NCBI RefSeq assembly: GCF_021531815.1
Contig: NZ_JADYUM010000017.1
Location: 1 to 62,350 of the forward strand
From: Pseudoflavonifractor phocaeensis
GTDB taxonomy: Bacteria; Bacillota; Clostridia; Oscillospirales; Oscillospiraceae
Direction of reading: 5' to 3'
Length of the DNA stretch: 62,350 nucleotides
The translations under genes were made by a program, and so were the position numbers. The notes under the pieces were generated by a model. It was not told the origin of the DNA, made no database searches, and worked only from the letters and a program-made list of their open reading frames with translations. Below, piece by piece: positions 41,711-51,192 of the stretch; position 1 is the first letter of the stretch; every line of letters begins with the position of its first letter.

Positions 41711-42523
41711 TCAGGGGGCGGCCCGGCGGGGGATCTGGATGGTGAGCAGGATGGCGTCGTCGGTGTCCTCCCGGCGGCACTGGGCGTTCACCCCGGCGGA
41801 CCGCATCAGGTCCAGCCCCCGGGTGAGGGTGTTCAGGAACAAGCGGACATCCTTTACAATAAAGGTGGGGCGGCGCTTTTCCGGCTTCGGCTGGGCGGAG
41901 AGGAGGGACTCCACCAGGGCCTCCGTCTGGGCCACCGTGAGGGAGCCCTCGGTGACCTGGCGGGCGGCGGCGCGCTGGGCCTCCGGGTCCTCCAGCCGCA
42001 GCAGGGCCCGGGCGTGGCGCTCGGTGCAGCCCCCGTCCCGCAGCAGGGTGAGAACATCGGGGGGCAGCTTCAGTAGCCGCAGCTTGTTGGCCACGGCAGA
42101 CTGGCTCTTGCCCAGACGGCGGGCCGCCTCATCCTGGGAGAGGTGGTACGTGTCGATCAGGGTACGCAGGGCCTGGGCCTCCTCCAGAAAATCCAGATCC
42201 CGGCGCTGCAGGTTCTCCACCAGGGCCAGCAGGGAGGAGGACTGGCTGTCCGCCTGGATGGACAGGCAGGGGACCTGGGACAACCCGGCCAGACGGGCCG
42301 CCCGGAGGCGGCGCTCCCCGGCCACCAGCTCCCAGCCCCCGTTTCGGCGGCGGACCGTCAGGGGCTGGAGCACCCCAAGGGCTTGAATGGAGGCGGCCAG
42401 CTCCTCCAGCTCCGGCTGGGAGAACCGCTTCCGGGGCTGGTCGGGGTTGGGCACAATGGCGTCTACAGGAAGAAAGAGCACTTTTCCCGTGTCAAAGATC
42501 CCTTTTTTATTCAGCAGCCCCAT
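41711..42523 (-). CDS. noc: Nucleoid occlusion protein Noc (ParB paralogue)
   Basis: A 270-residue ParB-family protein. It has the CTP-site motif Val-Ala-Gly-Glu-Arg-Arg-Leu-Arg-Ala-Ala near 66-75, a helix-turn-helix Leu-Ser-Gln-Asp-Glu-Ala-Ala-Arg-Arg-Leu-Gly-Lys-Ser near 125-137, and a divergent C-terminal dimerisation domain. Gene order noc, parA, parB and its shorter length fit Noc, which prevents division over the nucleoid. No Noc-binding sequence (ATTTCCCGGGAAAT type) is seen in the window, so a second ParB is the alternative. Confidence 0.85.
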   Translation of the reverse strand: MGLLNKKGIFDTGKVLFLPVDAIVPNPDQPRKRFSQPELEELAASIQALGVLQPLTVRRRNGGWELVAGERRLRAARLAGLSQVPCLSIQADSQSSSLLALVENLQRRDLDFLEEAQALRTLIDTYHLSQDEAARRLGKSQSAVANKLRLLKLPPDVLTLLRDGGCTERHARALLRLEDPEAQRAAARQVTEGSLTVAQTEALVESLLSAQPKPEKRRPTFIVKDVRLFLNTLTRGLDLMRSAGVNAQCRREDTDDAILLTIQIPRRAAP

Positions 42524-42707
42524 GAACGCCGCCTCCTTCCGTTGCGCTACACCTATAGTTTACCATATTATGGAAAATAAAAGGTCGAAATACCGGAGAC
42601 AGTCAAAATATTTTGACAGATTTCAAACCCAATTGCCCAAAAGAACGGGAGGACAGGCAGAAAATTAGACAAAATCGCCCATAAATTGAAAAATACAGCT
42701 TCTCCCC
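42524..42707. other. noc-symporter divergent spacer
   Basis: AT-rich spacer without a supported gene. The noc promoter should lie here on the minus strand but no convincing pair of boxes was found. Confidence 0.4.
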
Positions 42708-42736
42708 TTGTAAGAAATGGAAAAATACAGTATAAT
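42708..42736 (+). promoter_or_regulatory. Promoter of the symporter gene
   Basis: TTGTAA (42708-42713) and TATAAT (42731-42736) are 17 bases apart. A GC-rich leader of about 140 bases follows (GGCGGG and CCCGGC inverted stretches near 42790-42855) with no class that I recognise. Confidence 0.82.
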
Positions 42737-42882
42737 GGGGCCAGACGGAAAAGGAAACAAACCCGGGGCAAGGACGCCCCAAGCGCCCGCGGTCAGCGGT
42801 CCAGCCGGGAGGGCGGGCCGAGGCCGTTTTGTTGTCTCTCCCGGCCGGCCTAAGGCGGGGAGCATGAGAAAGGAGAGAGCGT

Positions 42883-44127
42883 ATGAAATCGAAGAAGATG
42901 CCTCTGGCCATGTGGATCTTTGTGGGCCTGGTAGTGGGTGTTGCCGCCGGACTGATCCTGATGGCGGTGCCCAACGGCGTGGGCATTGCCAAGAGCTATA
43001 TCAAACCCTGGGGCACCATTTTCCTGAACCTGCTGAAGTTCATCGTGGTGCCCATCGTCCTGTTCTCCATCGCCTCCGGCGTCATCTCCATGCAGGACAT
43101 CAGCCGGGTGGGCTCCGTGGGCGGAAAGACCGTGATCTATTACATGTGCACCACCGCCTTCGCCGTCATCCTGGCCCTGATCCTGTCCAGCGCCGCCAAA
43201 GCCATGCACCTGTTCACCGCCCTGTCCACCTCCGGACTGGAGTACACACCCCCTGAGGGACAGAGCCTGATGAACACCATTGTCAACATCTTCCCCTCCA
43301 ATATCATTGCCCCCCTGGCCAACGCCACCATGCTCCAGGTCATCGTCATCTCCCTGCTGCTGGGCTTCGGCATCCTGCTGGCCGGGGAGAAGGGCCTGGT
43401 GGCCGCCCAGGTGGTGGACAGCTTCAACGAGGTGTCCATGAAGATCATGGACCTGATCATCAAGCTGTCTCCCGTCGGCGTGGCCTGCCTGATCTGCCCC
43501 GTGGTGGCGGAGAACGGCCCGGAAGTGCTGGGCAAGCTGGCCATGGTGCTGCTGGTGGCCTATGTGGGCTACATCGTCCACGCCCTGATCGTCTATTCCA
43601 GCACCGTGAAGGCTCTGGGAGGCGTGTCCCCCGCGGCCTTCTTCAAGGGCATGGCCCCCGCCATGATGATGGCCTTCTCCTCCGCCTCCTCGGTGGGCAC
43701 CCTGCCCTTCACCCTGGAGTGCTCCGAGCGCCTGGGCGCCCGGCGTGAGGTGGCCTCCTTCGTCCTGCCCCTGGGCGCCACCATCAACATGGACGGCACC
43801 GCCATCTACCAGGGCGTCTGCGCCGTGTTTATCGCCTCCTGCTACGGCATTGACCTGACCATCGGCCAGATGGCCACCATCGTCCTCACCGCCACCCTGG
43901 CCTCCATCGGCACCGCCGGCGTTCCCGGCGCGGGCATGGTCATGCTGGCCATGGTGCTCCAGAGCGTCAATATCCCCGTGGAGGGCATCGCCCTGGTGGC
44001 GGGCATCGACCGCATCTTCGACATGGGCCGCACCACGGTGAACATCACCGGCGACGCCGCCTGTGCTGTCATCGTCTCCAAGCTGGAGGACCGGAAGGCC
44101 GCCCGGACCAGCGGCGCGGTGAAGTGA
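42883..44127 (+). CDS. Dicarboxylate/amino acid:cation symporter (DAACS family)
   Basis: A 414-residue transporter of the GltP/DctA/SstT superfamily, with about eight membrane segments and two re-entrant loops. The serine-rich motif Ser-Ser-Ala-Ser-Ser-Val-Gly-Thr-Leu-Pro near 266-275, Asn-Met-Asp-Gly-Thr-Ala-Ile-Tyr-Gln-Gly near 304-313 and Gly-Val-Pro-Gly-Ala-Gly near 346 are diagnostic. It likely imports glutamate, aspartate, serine or C4-dicarboxylates with Na+ or H+. AGGAGAG precedes the ATG. Single gene with its own promoter and terminator. Confidence 0.94.
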   Translation: MKSKKMPLAMWIFVGLVVGVAAGLILMAVPNGVGIAKSYIKPWGTIFLNLLKFIVVPIVLFSIASGVISMQDISRVGSVGGKTVIYYMCTTAFAVILALILSSAAKAMHLFTALSTSGLEYTPPEGQSLMNTIVNIFPSNIIAPLANATMLQVIVISLLLGFGILLAGEKGLVAAQVVDSFNEVSMKIMDLIIKLSPVGVACLICPVVAENGPEVLGKLAMVLLVAYVGYIVHALIVYSSTVKALGGVSPAAFFKGMAPAMMMAFSSASSVGTLPFTLECSERLGARREVASFVLPLGATINMDGTAIYQGVCAVFIASCYGIDLTIGQMATIVLTATLASIGTAGVPGAGMVMLAMVLQSVNIPVEGIALVAGIDRIFDMGRTTVNITGDAACAVIVSKLEDRKAARTSGAVK

Positions 44128-44180
44128 GCCGGGACCGGTCCTGCCGCCTGACACCAGATCTGAACCAAACAGAAGAAAGA

Positions 44181-44210
44181 AAACGGCCGCGCCCTCAGGC
44201 GCGGCCGTTT
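44181..44210 (+). terminator. Terminator of the symporter gene
   Basis: A 13-base perfect stem (44181-44193 with 44198-44210) around a 4-base loop, ending in GTTTT. Confidence 0.88.
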
Positions 44211-44297
44211 TGCGGCCCGGAGTCCGGCCAAAGACCGGAAAAAGGAAGAACTTCCGAGGCGTTTTCCGGAAAAACCAAGGGAAATCCCCCGCCGCCC

Positions 44298-44326
44298 TTG
44301 TAAAAAAAGAAAAAAGGCATTATAAT
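44298..44326 (+). promoter_or_regulatory. Promoter of asnS
   Basis: TTGTAA (44298-44303), a 17-base A-rich spacer and TATAAT (44321-44326). The 80-base leader has no T-box. Confidence 0.85.
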
Positions 44327-44406
44327 ATCATTCACTGAAAATGCGCCGGGGACCCGGAGCCTGACCGGGACCCCAATCATTTCAAGATACGGAGAGGATA
44401 TATACT

Positions 44407-45801
<1,395 letters not shown>

Positions 45802-45814
45802 TTATATTGAGAAT

Positions 45815-45843
45815 GGCCCCGGCGGTTTGAAACCGCCGGGGCC
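45815..45843. terminator. Bidirectional terminator
   Basis: A 13-base perfect stem (45815-45827 with 45831-45843) with a 3-base loop between the convergent asnS and dehydrogenase genes. Confidence 0.78.
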
Positions 45844-45853
45844 TTGCTTCATG

Positions 45854-46792
45854 TTACCGCACCCGGTTTTTCAGCGGCTCTCCGGCCAGATAGCGGCGCA
45901 GGTTGTCCTGAGCGATCCGGATGCACTCCTTCCGGGTGATCTCCAGGCGCATTCCGCCGGCCACATGGGGGGTGATGAGCAGGTTGGGGATGTCCCACAG
46001 GGGGCTGTCCTCAGGCAGGGGCTCGGGCACCGTCACGTCCAGGGCCGCGCCCCACAGCTTGCCCTCGCCCATGACCCGGACCAGGGCCTCCTGGTCCACC
46101 GCCGATCCCCGGCCGGCGTTGATGAGGATGGCGTCATCCTTCATCAGCCGCAGCCGCGCCTCGTTCATCAGCCCGGCGGTAGTGGGGGAGTGGGGCAGGG
46201 ACAGGGCCACCACGTCGGCCTGGGGCAGCAGCTCCTCCAGCTTGTCCATGGTGTAGACCTGGTCAAAACCGGGGAGGGGGCCGCTGACTGTCCGCTTCAG
46301 GCCGATGGTCCGGGCCCCCAGGTTTTTGCACATTCCGGCGAAGGTGGAGCCGATATTCCCGGCGCCCAGCACCAGCACGGTACCGCCGTGGATGGTCTTC
46401 ATCACGCCCTCGTCCGTCCAGCGGTGGGCCTGTTGGCTGTCCCGGTAGGTGGGCAGGCGGCGGCACAGGGCCATCACACAGGCCAGCATGTGCTCCGCCA
46501 CGCTGATCCGGTTGGACCCGCTGGAGGAGGTCATAATGACCCCTTCCGGCAGAATGCCAGGGGCCTCGTATTCATCGGTGCCCGCCCACATGGTCTGCAG
46601 CCACTTGAGGCGGACCGCCTTGTGCAGGTCCTTGGGGCGAGGCCAGCCCAGGATGATGGTGGCCTGGGCCAGCTGCTGGTCAGTGATCGTTCTGCGACCG
46701 GCGTAGACGTGGACAGCGTCGGGGGCGATGGCTTCAAATTCTTCCTTTTCCTCCCCATGGATGGGGAGAAGGTTCACGATATATTCAGACAT
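45854..46792 (-). CDS. D-isomer 2-hydroxyacid dehydrogenase family protein
   Basis: A 312-residue NAD(P)-dependent enzyme. The Rossmann motif Val-Leu-Gly-Ala-Gly-Asn-Ile-Gly-Ser near 140-148 and the catalytic set Arg (Asn-Ala-Gly-Arg-Gly near 228), Glu (Val-Pro-Glu-Pro-Leu-Pro near 257) and His (Thr-Pro-His-Val-Ala-Gly-Gly near 275) are complete. The short N-terminal substrate domain resembles the CtcP/GhrA-like group acting on glyoxylate, hydroxypyruvate or phenylpyruvate. Substrate unknown. AAGGAG precedes the ATG. Confidence 0.9.
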   Translation of the reverse strand: MSEYIVNLLPIHGEEKEEFEAIAPDAVHVYAGRRTITDQQLAQATIILGWPRPKDLHKAVRLKWLQTMWAGTDEYEAPGILPEGVIMTSSSGSNRISVAEHMLACVMALCRRLPTYRDSQQAHRWTDEGVMKTIHGGTVLVLGAGNIGSTFAGMCKNLGARTIGLKRTVSGPLPGFDQVYTMDKLEELLPQADVVALSLPHSPTTAGLMNEARLRLMKDDAILINAGRGSAVDQEALVRVMGEGKLWGAALDVTVPEPLPEDSPLWDIPNLLITPHVAGGMRLEITRKECIRIAQDNLRRYLAGEPLKNRVR

Positions 46793-47009
46793 GGGATACT
46801 CCTTCCGATTTGATCAGTAAGTACATTATAATCCGGGGAGAAAAAAGCTGCAAGCCATATTCCGCCTCAAACGCATCTTCGCCCGCAGTTTCCCGGGGGG
46901 CGGCGCGAAAAAACCGCTCCCCGGCGGGGGCAAAAAAGGCGGTGCAGGAAACAGACAGAAAAGGAGGAAAAATATGGAGAAAAACCGGGAAAATTTTTTG
47001 AAAAAGGGA
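46793..47009. other. Spacer before xpt, no gene
   Basis: No supported coding sequence. AGGAGG plus ATG near 46974 opens only a short frame. A-rich and GC-rich blocks alternate. Confidence 0.4.
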
Positions 47010-47038
47010 TTGCAGGGCCGGGGAATTTTTTGTAGAAT
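47010..47038 (+). promoter_or_regulatory. Promoter of xpt
   Basis: TTGCAG (47010-47015), 17 bases, TAGAAT (47033-47038). Confidence 0.65.
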
Positions 47039-47044
47039 GGATGC

Positions 47045-47275
47045 GTGTCATTCCAGGGCGGTATGCTGCGGAAACGGGATAAGGCCCGTTTTCCCCTGTG
47101 GAAAGCGCCCGGTATATTTCCCGGAAGACGTTTCAGCGCACAGGCGCTGAGAAGGGCGGCCCGCTGAGACCGCCGCTCCCGCCAAGCCCCGTGGTTTTGG
47201 CGGGGGAATAGGATCAGACAGCGTGGCCCGATTGCTCCGGGCCATTGTCATTTTTGCGGAAGGACGGAGAAAAAC
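47045..47275 (+). promoter_or_regulatory. Long structured leader of xpt, class unknown
   Basis: About 230 bases separate the promoter from xpt. GGAAACGGG pairs with CCCGTTTTCC inside an outer GGGCG/CGCCC helix (47055-47113). CCCGCCAA pairs with TTGGCGGG near 47178-47204. A last stem TGGCCCG/CGGGCCA (47224-47230 with 47238-47244) leads to TTGTCATTTTT, like a terminator. In other Firmicutes xpt is often under a purine riboswitch, but the conserved purine-aptamer loops are not visible here. It may be an attenuator of another class. Confidence 0.5.
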
Positions 47276-47854
47276 ATGGAACTGCTCAAGCAGCGTATCC
47301 GCCAGGACGGCACCGTGAAGGGAACCGACGTATTGAAGGTGGACAGCTTCCTCAACCACCAGATGGACGTGGCCCTCTTTGAGGAGATCGGCAAGGAATT
47401 TCAGCGGCGCTTCGCGGGATGTGGAGTGAACAAGATCCTGACCATCGAGGCCTCCGGGATCGGCATCGCCTGCGTCGCGGCCCAGTCCTTCCGCTGCCCG
47501 GTGGTCTTTGCCAAGAAGAGCCAGAGCAAGAACATCGCCGGGGAGGTATACACCACCAAGGTGGAGTCCTTTACCCACGGGAAGGTCTATGACGTCATCG
47601 TGTCCAAGAAGTTCCTGGGCCCGGAGGACCGGGTGCTTATCATCGACGACTTTCTGGCCAACGGCGCGGCCCTGGAGGGCCTGATGGACATCGTGCACCA
47701 GGCCGGAGCCACCCTGGTGGGCGCGGGCATCGTCATCGAGAAGGCCTTCCAGCCCGGCGGCGACCGCATCCGGGCCAGGGGCGTCCGGGTGGAATCGCTG
47801 GCCCGGATCAAGTCCATGTCTGAGGAGAACGGCGTGGAGTTCGCGGAGGACTAA
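47276..47854 (+). CDS. xpt: Xanthine phosphoribosyltransferase
   Basis: A 192-residue salvage enzyme that makes XMP from xanthine and PRPP. It starts Met-Glu-Leu-Leu-Lys-Gln-Arg-Ile-Arg-Gln-Asp-Gly, has Ile-Glu-Ala-Ser-Gly-Ile near 59-64, and the PRPP-binding motif Val-Leu-Ile-Ile-Asp-Asp-Phe-Leu-Ala-Asn-Gly near 121-131. GGAG lies before the ATG. The nucleoside-type ABC transporter downstream suits a purine-salvage function. The last codons are repeated about 150 bases downstream. Confidence 0.95.
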   Translation: MELLKQRIRQDGTVKGTDVLKVDSFLNHQMDVALFEEIGKEFQRRFAGCGVNKILTIEASGIGIACVAAQSFRCPVVFAKKSQSKNIAGEVYTTKVESFTHGKVYDVIVSKKFLGPEDRVLIIDDFLANGAALEGLMDIVHQAGATLVGAGIVIEKAFQPGGDRIRARGVRVESLARIKSMSEENGVEFAED

Positions 47855-48008
47855 AGCGGGCCGGAGGCCCGCCCTCACGGCAAAGCCCAGCGAAGCGGGT
47901 TTGCCGTGAAGAGGAGGAGCAGCGGAGTGAGCGAGCCTTGCCGTATACGGCGAGGTGAGTGATACGTAGCTCGCGACGACGAGCGTGGAATTTGTGGAGG
48001 ATTAAAGC
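47834..48008 (+). repeat. Duplicated xpt tail flanking a hairpin insert
   Basis: The 24 bases ending xpt (47834-47857) recur at 47985-48008 with four changes, all transitions that keep most of the encoded tail (Val-Glu-Phe-x-Glu-Asp-stop). Between them lie two hairpins, CACGGCAAA with TTTGCCGTG (near 47876-47910) and CCTTGCCGTATACGGCGAGG (near 47936-47955). The layout suggests an inserted small element or recombination between related gene ends. Confidence 0.55.
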
Positions 48009-48095
48009 CGAAAAATTCGGTTTTAATATAAGAGGGAAACGATCCCAAGGAATGAAAAGATCAAACCCAACAAAACTAAGGAGGACAAGCAAGTT

Positions 48096-49361
48096 ATGAA
48101 GAAGATCCTTGCAATGGTCATGGCCATGGCCATGGTGCTGTCCCTGGCCGCCTGCGGCGGCGGAGACAAGTCCAGCGCTTCCGCCGGTTCTGCCGCCAGC
48201 GCCGGTTCCGCCGGGAGCGCCGCTTCCGCCAGCACCGCCGACGCCGCCGAATTCAAGGTGGGCGCCATCTATATCAACAGCAAGAACGACACCGCCGGTT
48301 ACACCTTTGCCCACCACAACGGCATCACCACCGCCATGAAGGAGCTGGGTATGGACCCCGCCACCCAGCTGGTCATCGTGGACGAGGTGCCTGAGGACAA
48401 GGAGCAGGTGCTGGCCGCCATCGACACCCTGGTGGGTGAGGGCGCCAACATCATCTTCGGCATCTCCTTCGGCTATATCGACGCCATGGCCGAGGCCGCC
48501 GAGGAGTACACCGACGTGGTGTTCTCCCACGCCACCGGCTATATGTCCAACGACACCAACTTCAACAACTACTTCGGCCGCGCCTACCAGGCCCGTTACC
48601 TGGCCGGCATCGCCGCCGGTCTGAAGTCCCTGGAGACCGGCAACAATAACATCGGCTATGTGGCCGCCTACGGCACCGAGTACGCCGAGACCTGCTCCGG
48701 CATCAACGGCTTTGCCCTGGGCGTCCAGTCCGTCAACCCCGACGCCAAGGTCTATGTGAAGAAACTGGGCGCCTGGGGCGACGAGGTCAACGAGTCCGCC
48801 TTTGCCAAGGAGCTGATCGACAGCTACAACTGCGGCGTCATCTCCCAGCACTGTGACTCCGCCCAGCCCCAGATCGCCGCTCAGGACGCCGGCGTGTTCG
48901 GCTGCGGCTACAACTCCGACATGACCCCCGACGCTCCCAACGCCCACCTGACCGCCGCCATCTGGAACTGGAACGTCTACTACCACACCGCCATTGAGGC
49001 CGCCATGAACTGCGGCGACGCCTCCAACTTCGTCACCGCCATGGGCGGCGGCGCTTACTACGGCGGCCTGAAGGAGGGCTTCGTGGACGTGTCCCCCCTG
49101 AACGAGGCCACTGTCGCCGCCGGCACCCAGGACGCCATCGACCAGGTCAAGGAGCTCATCGTCTCTGGCGACTGGGATGTGTTCACCGGCGTGAAGCTGC
49201 ACATCACCGTGGCTGACGGCGCGGCCACCGTGGAGAAGGCCGACGAGGCCCTGGTGGACAACACCGGCGCTGAGATCGTGGCCGCCGGCGGCCCCTCCGT
49301 GGAGGACGGCGTCATCACCGGCTCCATGAACTACTATGTGGAGGGCGTAGAGGAGGCCTAA
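48096..49361 (+). CDS. BMP family ABC transporter substrate-binding lipoprotein
   Basis: A 421-residue secreted lipoprotein. The signal peptide ends in the lipobox Leu-Ala-Ala-Cys with Cys20, followed by a Ser/Ala/Gly linker to about residue 48. The mature part is a periplasmic-binding-protein type I fold of the Bmp/PnrA/Med group (Val-Gly-Ala-Ile-Tyr-Ile near 50; Ile-Phe-Gly-Ile-Ser-Phe-Gly-Tyr near 120). Family members bind purine nucleosides. It begins the four-gene transport operon; a GC hairpin after it (49401-49430) could allow more binding protein than transporter to be made. Confidence 0.92.
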   Translation: MKKILAMVMAMAMVLSLAACGGGDKSSASAGSAASAGSAGSAASASTADAAEFKVGAIYINSKNDTAGYTFAHHNGITTAMKELGMDPATQLVIVDEVPEDKEQVLAAIDTLVGEGANIIFGISFGYIDAMAEAAEEYTDVVFSHATGYMSNDTNFNNYFGRAYQARYLAGIAAGLKSLETGNNNIGYVAAYGTEYAETCSGINGFALGVQSVNPDAKVYVKKLGAWGDEVNESAFAKELIDSYNCGVISQHCDSAQPQIAAQDAGVFGCGYNSDMTPDAPNAHLTAAIWNWNVYYHTAIEAAMNCGDASNFVTAMGGGAYYGGLKEGFVDVSPLNEATVAAGTQDAIDQVKELIVSGDWDVFTGVKLHITVADGAATVEKADEALVDNTGAEIVAAGGPSVEDGVITGSMNYYVEGVEEA

Positions 49362-49400
49362 GGCCCTGCCCCCTTATCCACGCGCGAGACCCGAGCATCA

Positions 49401-49440
49401 CCGGGCCGGCTGGTCATCCGGCCGGCCCGGTTTGGTTTTT
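49401..49440 (+). terminator. Intercistronic terminator or processing hairpin
   Basis: CCGGGCCGGC (49401-49410) pairs with GCCGGCCCGG (49421-49430), followed by TTTGGTTTTT. It lies between the binding-protein gene and the ABC ATPase gene. Confidence 0.7.
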
Positions 49441-49578
49441 GCTCCCTGGACCGGGCGGACCCGGCCCGGAGAGGAAGGACCAAACCGGAACACAGGGGCG
49501 GCCAATGGCCGCCCATTGCGCCATAGGCGGGCGGCGGCGACCGCCCCCACTGGATTTTGGAGAAAAGGAGAGAACGCC

Positions 49579-51192
49579 ATGCCAGAACAATACGCCATCG
49601 AGATGCGGGGCGTCACCAAGACCTTCGGCAGCGTGGTGGCCAACAAGGACGTGGACCTGACCCTGCGGCAGGGGGAGATCCTGGCTCTGCTGGGGGAGAA
49701 CGGTTCGGGCAAGACCACCCTGATGAACATGCTCTCGGGCATCTACAAGCCGGACAAGGGCGAGATCCGGGTGGACGGAAAAACCGTGTCCATCGACTCC
49801 CCGGAGGACGCTAAGAGGCTGGGCATCGGCATGGTCCACCAGCACTTCAAGCTGGTGGACGTGTTCTCCGCCGCCGACAACATCTGGATGGGCCGAGAGA
49901 AGGCGGGGCTGACCCTGAAGGGGGACCGCTATGCCGAGATCGGGGAGATGGTCAAAAAGTTCGGCTTTGACATCGACCCCAAGAAGAAGGTCCGGAACAT
50001 GGCCGTCTCTGAGAAGCAGACCCTGGAGATCATCAAGGTGCTGTATTACGGAGCCAAGGTCATCATCCTGGACGAGCCCACCGCGGTGCTCACCGTCCAG
50101 GAGATCGAAAAGCTCTTTGAGGTCCTACGCCGTATGAAGGAGAACGGCCACTCCATCATCATCATCACCCACAAGCTCAACGAGGTGATGGAGATCTCCG
50201 ACCGGGTGGCCATCCTCCGGAAAGGGGAGTATATCACCACCGTCAACACCGCCGATACCAACGAGCAGGAGCTCACCGAGTGGATGGTGGGCCGGAAGGT
50301 GGACCTGAACATCGACCGCCCGGTGGTGGAGAAGACCCGGCCCCTGCTGGAGATCCGGGACCTGACCATCAAAAACGACGAGGGCGCCGTAGCCATCGAC
50401 CATGTGAATTTCTACATCCGCGGGGGCGAGATCCTGGGCGTGGCGGGCATCGCCGGCTGCGGCCAGAAGGAGCTGTGCGAGGCCATCGCCGGCCTGCGGC
50501 CCATCCAGTCCGGCCTGATGATCCACAAGGGGGACAACATTGTGGGCCTGTCCCCCAAGGCCATCCTGGAGAAAGGCATCTCCATGTCCTTCATCCCCGA
50601 GGACCGGCTGGGCATGGGCCTGGCGCCCTCCCTGTCCATCACGGACAACATGATCCTGAAGAACTACTCCGAGGCCAGGGGCCCCTTCGTGGACCGGAAG
50701 GGCGGCCGGGAGGACGCCCAGCGGGTCATTGAGGAGCTGGAGGTGGTCACCCCCTCCACCGAGACCCCGGTGCGCCGCCTGTCCGGCGGCAACGTCCAGA
50801 AGGTGCTGCTGGGCCGGGAGATCAAGGCCGGCCCCAACGTCATCGTCACCGCCTACCCGGTGCGGGGCCTGGACATCAACTCCTCCTACGCCATTTACAA
50901 CATCCTCAACCAGCAGAAGGAGGCCGGGGTGGGCATCCTCTTCGTGGGCGAGGACCTGGACGTGATGCTGGCCCTGTGCGACAAGATCATGGTGCTGTGC
51001 CACGGCAAGGTCATGGGCGTGGTCCACGCCCACAAGACCTCCAAGGAGGAGCTGGGCCTGATGATGACCGGCGCCCTGGACCTGACCAACAAGTATGAGG
51101 ACAAGCCCGCCGGTTACGCCAAGGACACCAACATCACCGACGAGGAGCTCCGGGAGCTGGAGCAGCGGGAAGGGGAGGAGGAGCAGCCGTGA
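49579..51192 (+). CDS. Nucleoside-type ABC transporter, double ATP-binding subunit
   Basis: From ATG 49579 (AAAGGAG before it) the protein has 537 residues and two ABC domains. The first has Walker A Gly-Glu-Asn-Gly-Ser-Gly-Lys-Thr-Thr near 37-45 and Walker B Ile-Ile-Leu-Asp-Glu-Pro-Thr-Ala. The second has a degenerate Walker A (Gly-Ile-Ala-Gly-Cys-Gly-Gln-Lys-Glu) but an intact signature (Leu-Ser-Gly-Gly-Asn-Val-Gln-Lys), with Thr-Ala-Tyr-Pro-Val-Arg-Gly-Leu-Asp in place of Walker B. That is typical of NupO/RbsA-like proteins in BMP systems. It overlaps the next gene by four bases. Confidence 0.93.
   Translation: MPEQYAIEMRGVTKTFGSVVANKDVDLTLRQGEILALLGENGSGKTTLMNMLSGIYKPDKGEIRVDGKTVSIDSPEDAKRLGIGMVHQHFKLVDVFSAADNIWMGREKAGLTLKGDRYAEIGEMVKKFGFDIDPKKKVRNMAVSEKQTLEIIKVLYYGAKVIILDEPTAVLTVQEIEKLFEVLRRMKENGHSIIIITHKLNEVMEISDRVAILRKGEYITTVNTADTNEQELTEWMVGRKVDLNIDRPVVEKTRPLLEIRDLTIKNDEGAVAIDHVNFYIRGGEILGVAGIAGCGQKELCEAIAGLRPIQSGLMIHKGDNIVGLSPKAILEKGISMSFIPEDRLGMGLAPSLSITDNMILKNYSEARGPFVDRKGGREDAQRVIEELEVVTPSTETPVRRLSGGNVQKVLLGREIKAGPNVIVTAYPVRGLDINSSYAIYNILNQQKEAGVGILFVGEDLDVMLALCDKIMVLCHGKVMGVVHAHKTSKEELGLMMTGALDLTNKYEDKPAGYAKDTNITDEELRELEQREGEEEQP

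Noticed and set aside
47045-47275. Purine or TPP riboswitch before xpt
   Set aside because: Two CTGAGA words recall TPP aptamers, but the partner motifs are missing; the purine-aptamer loops are also not present.
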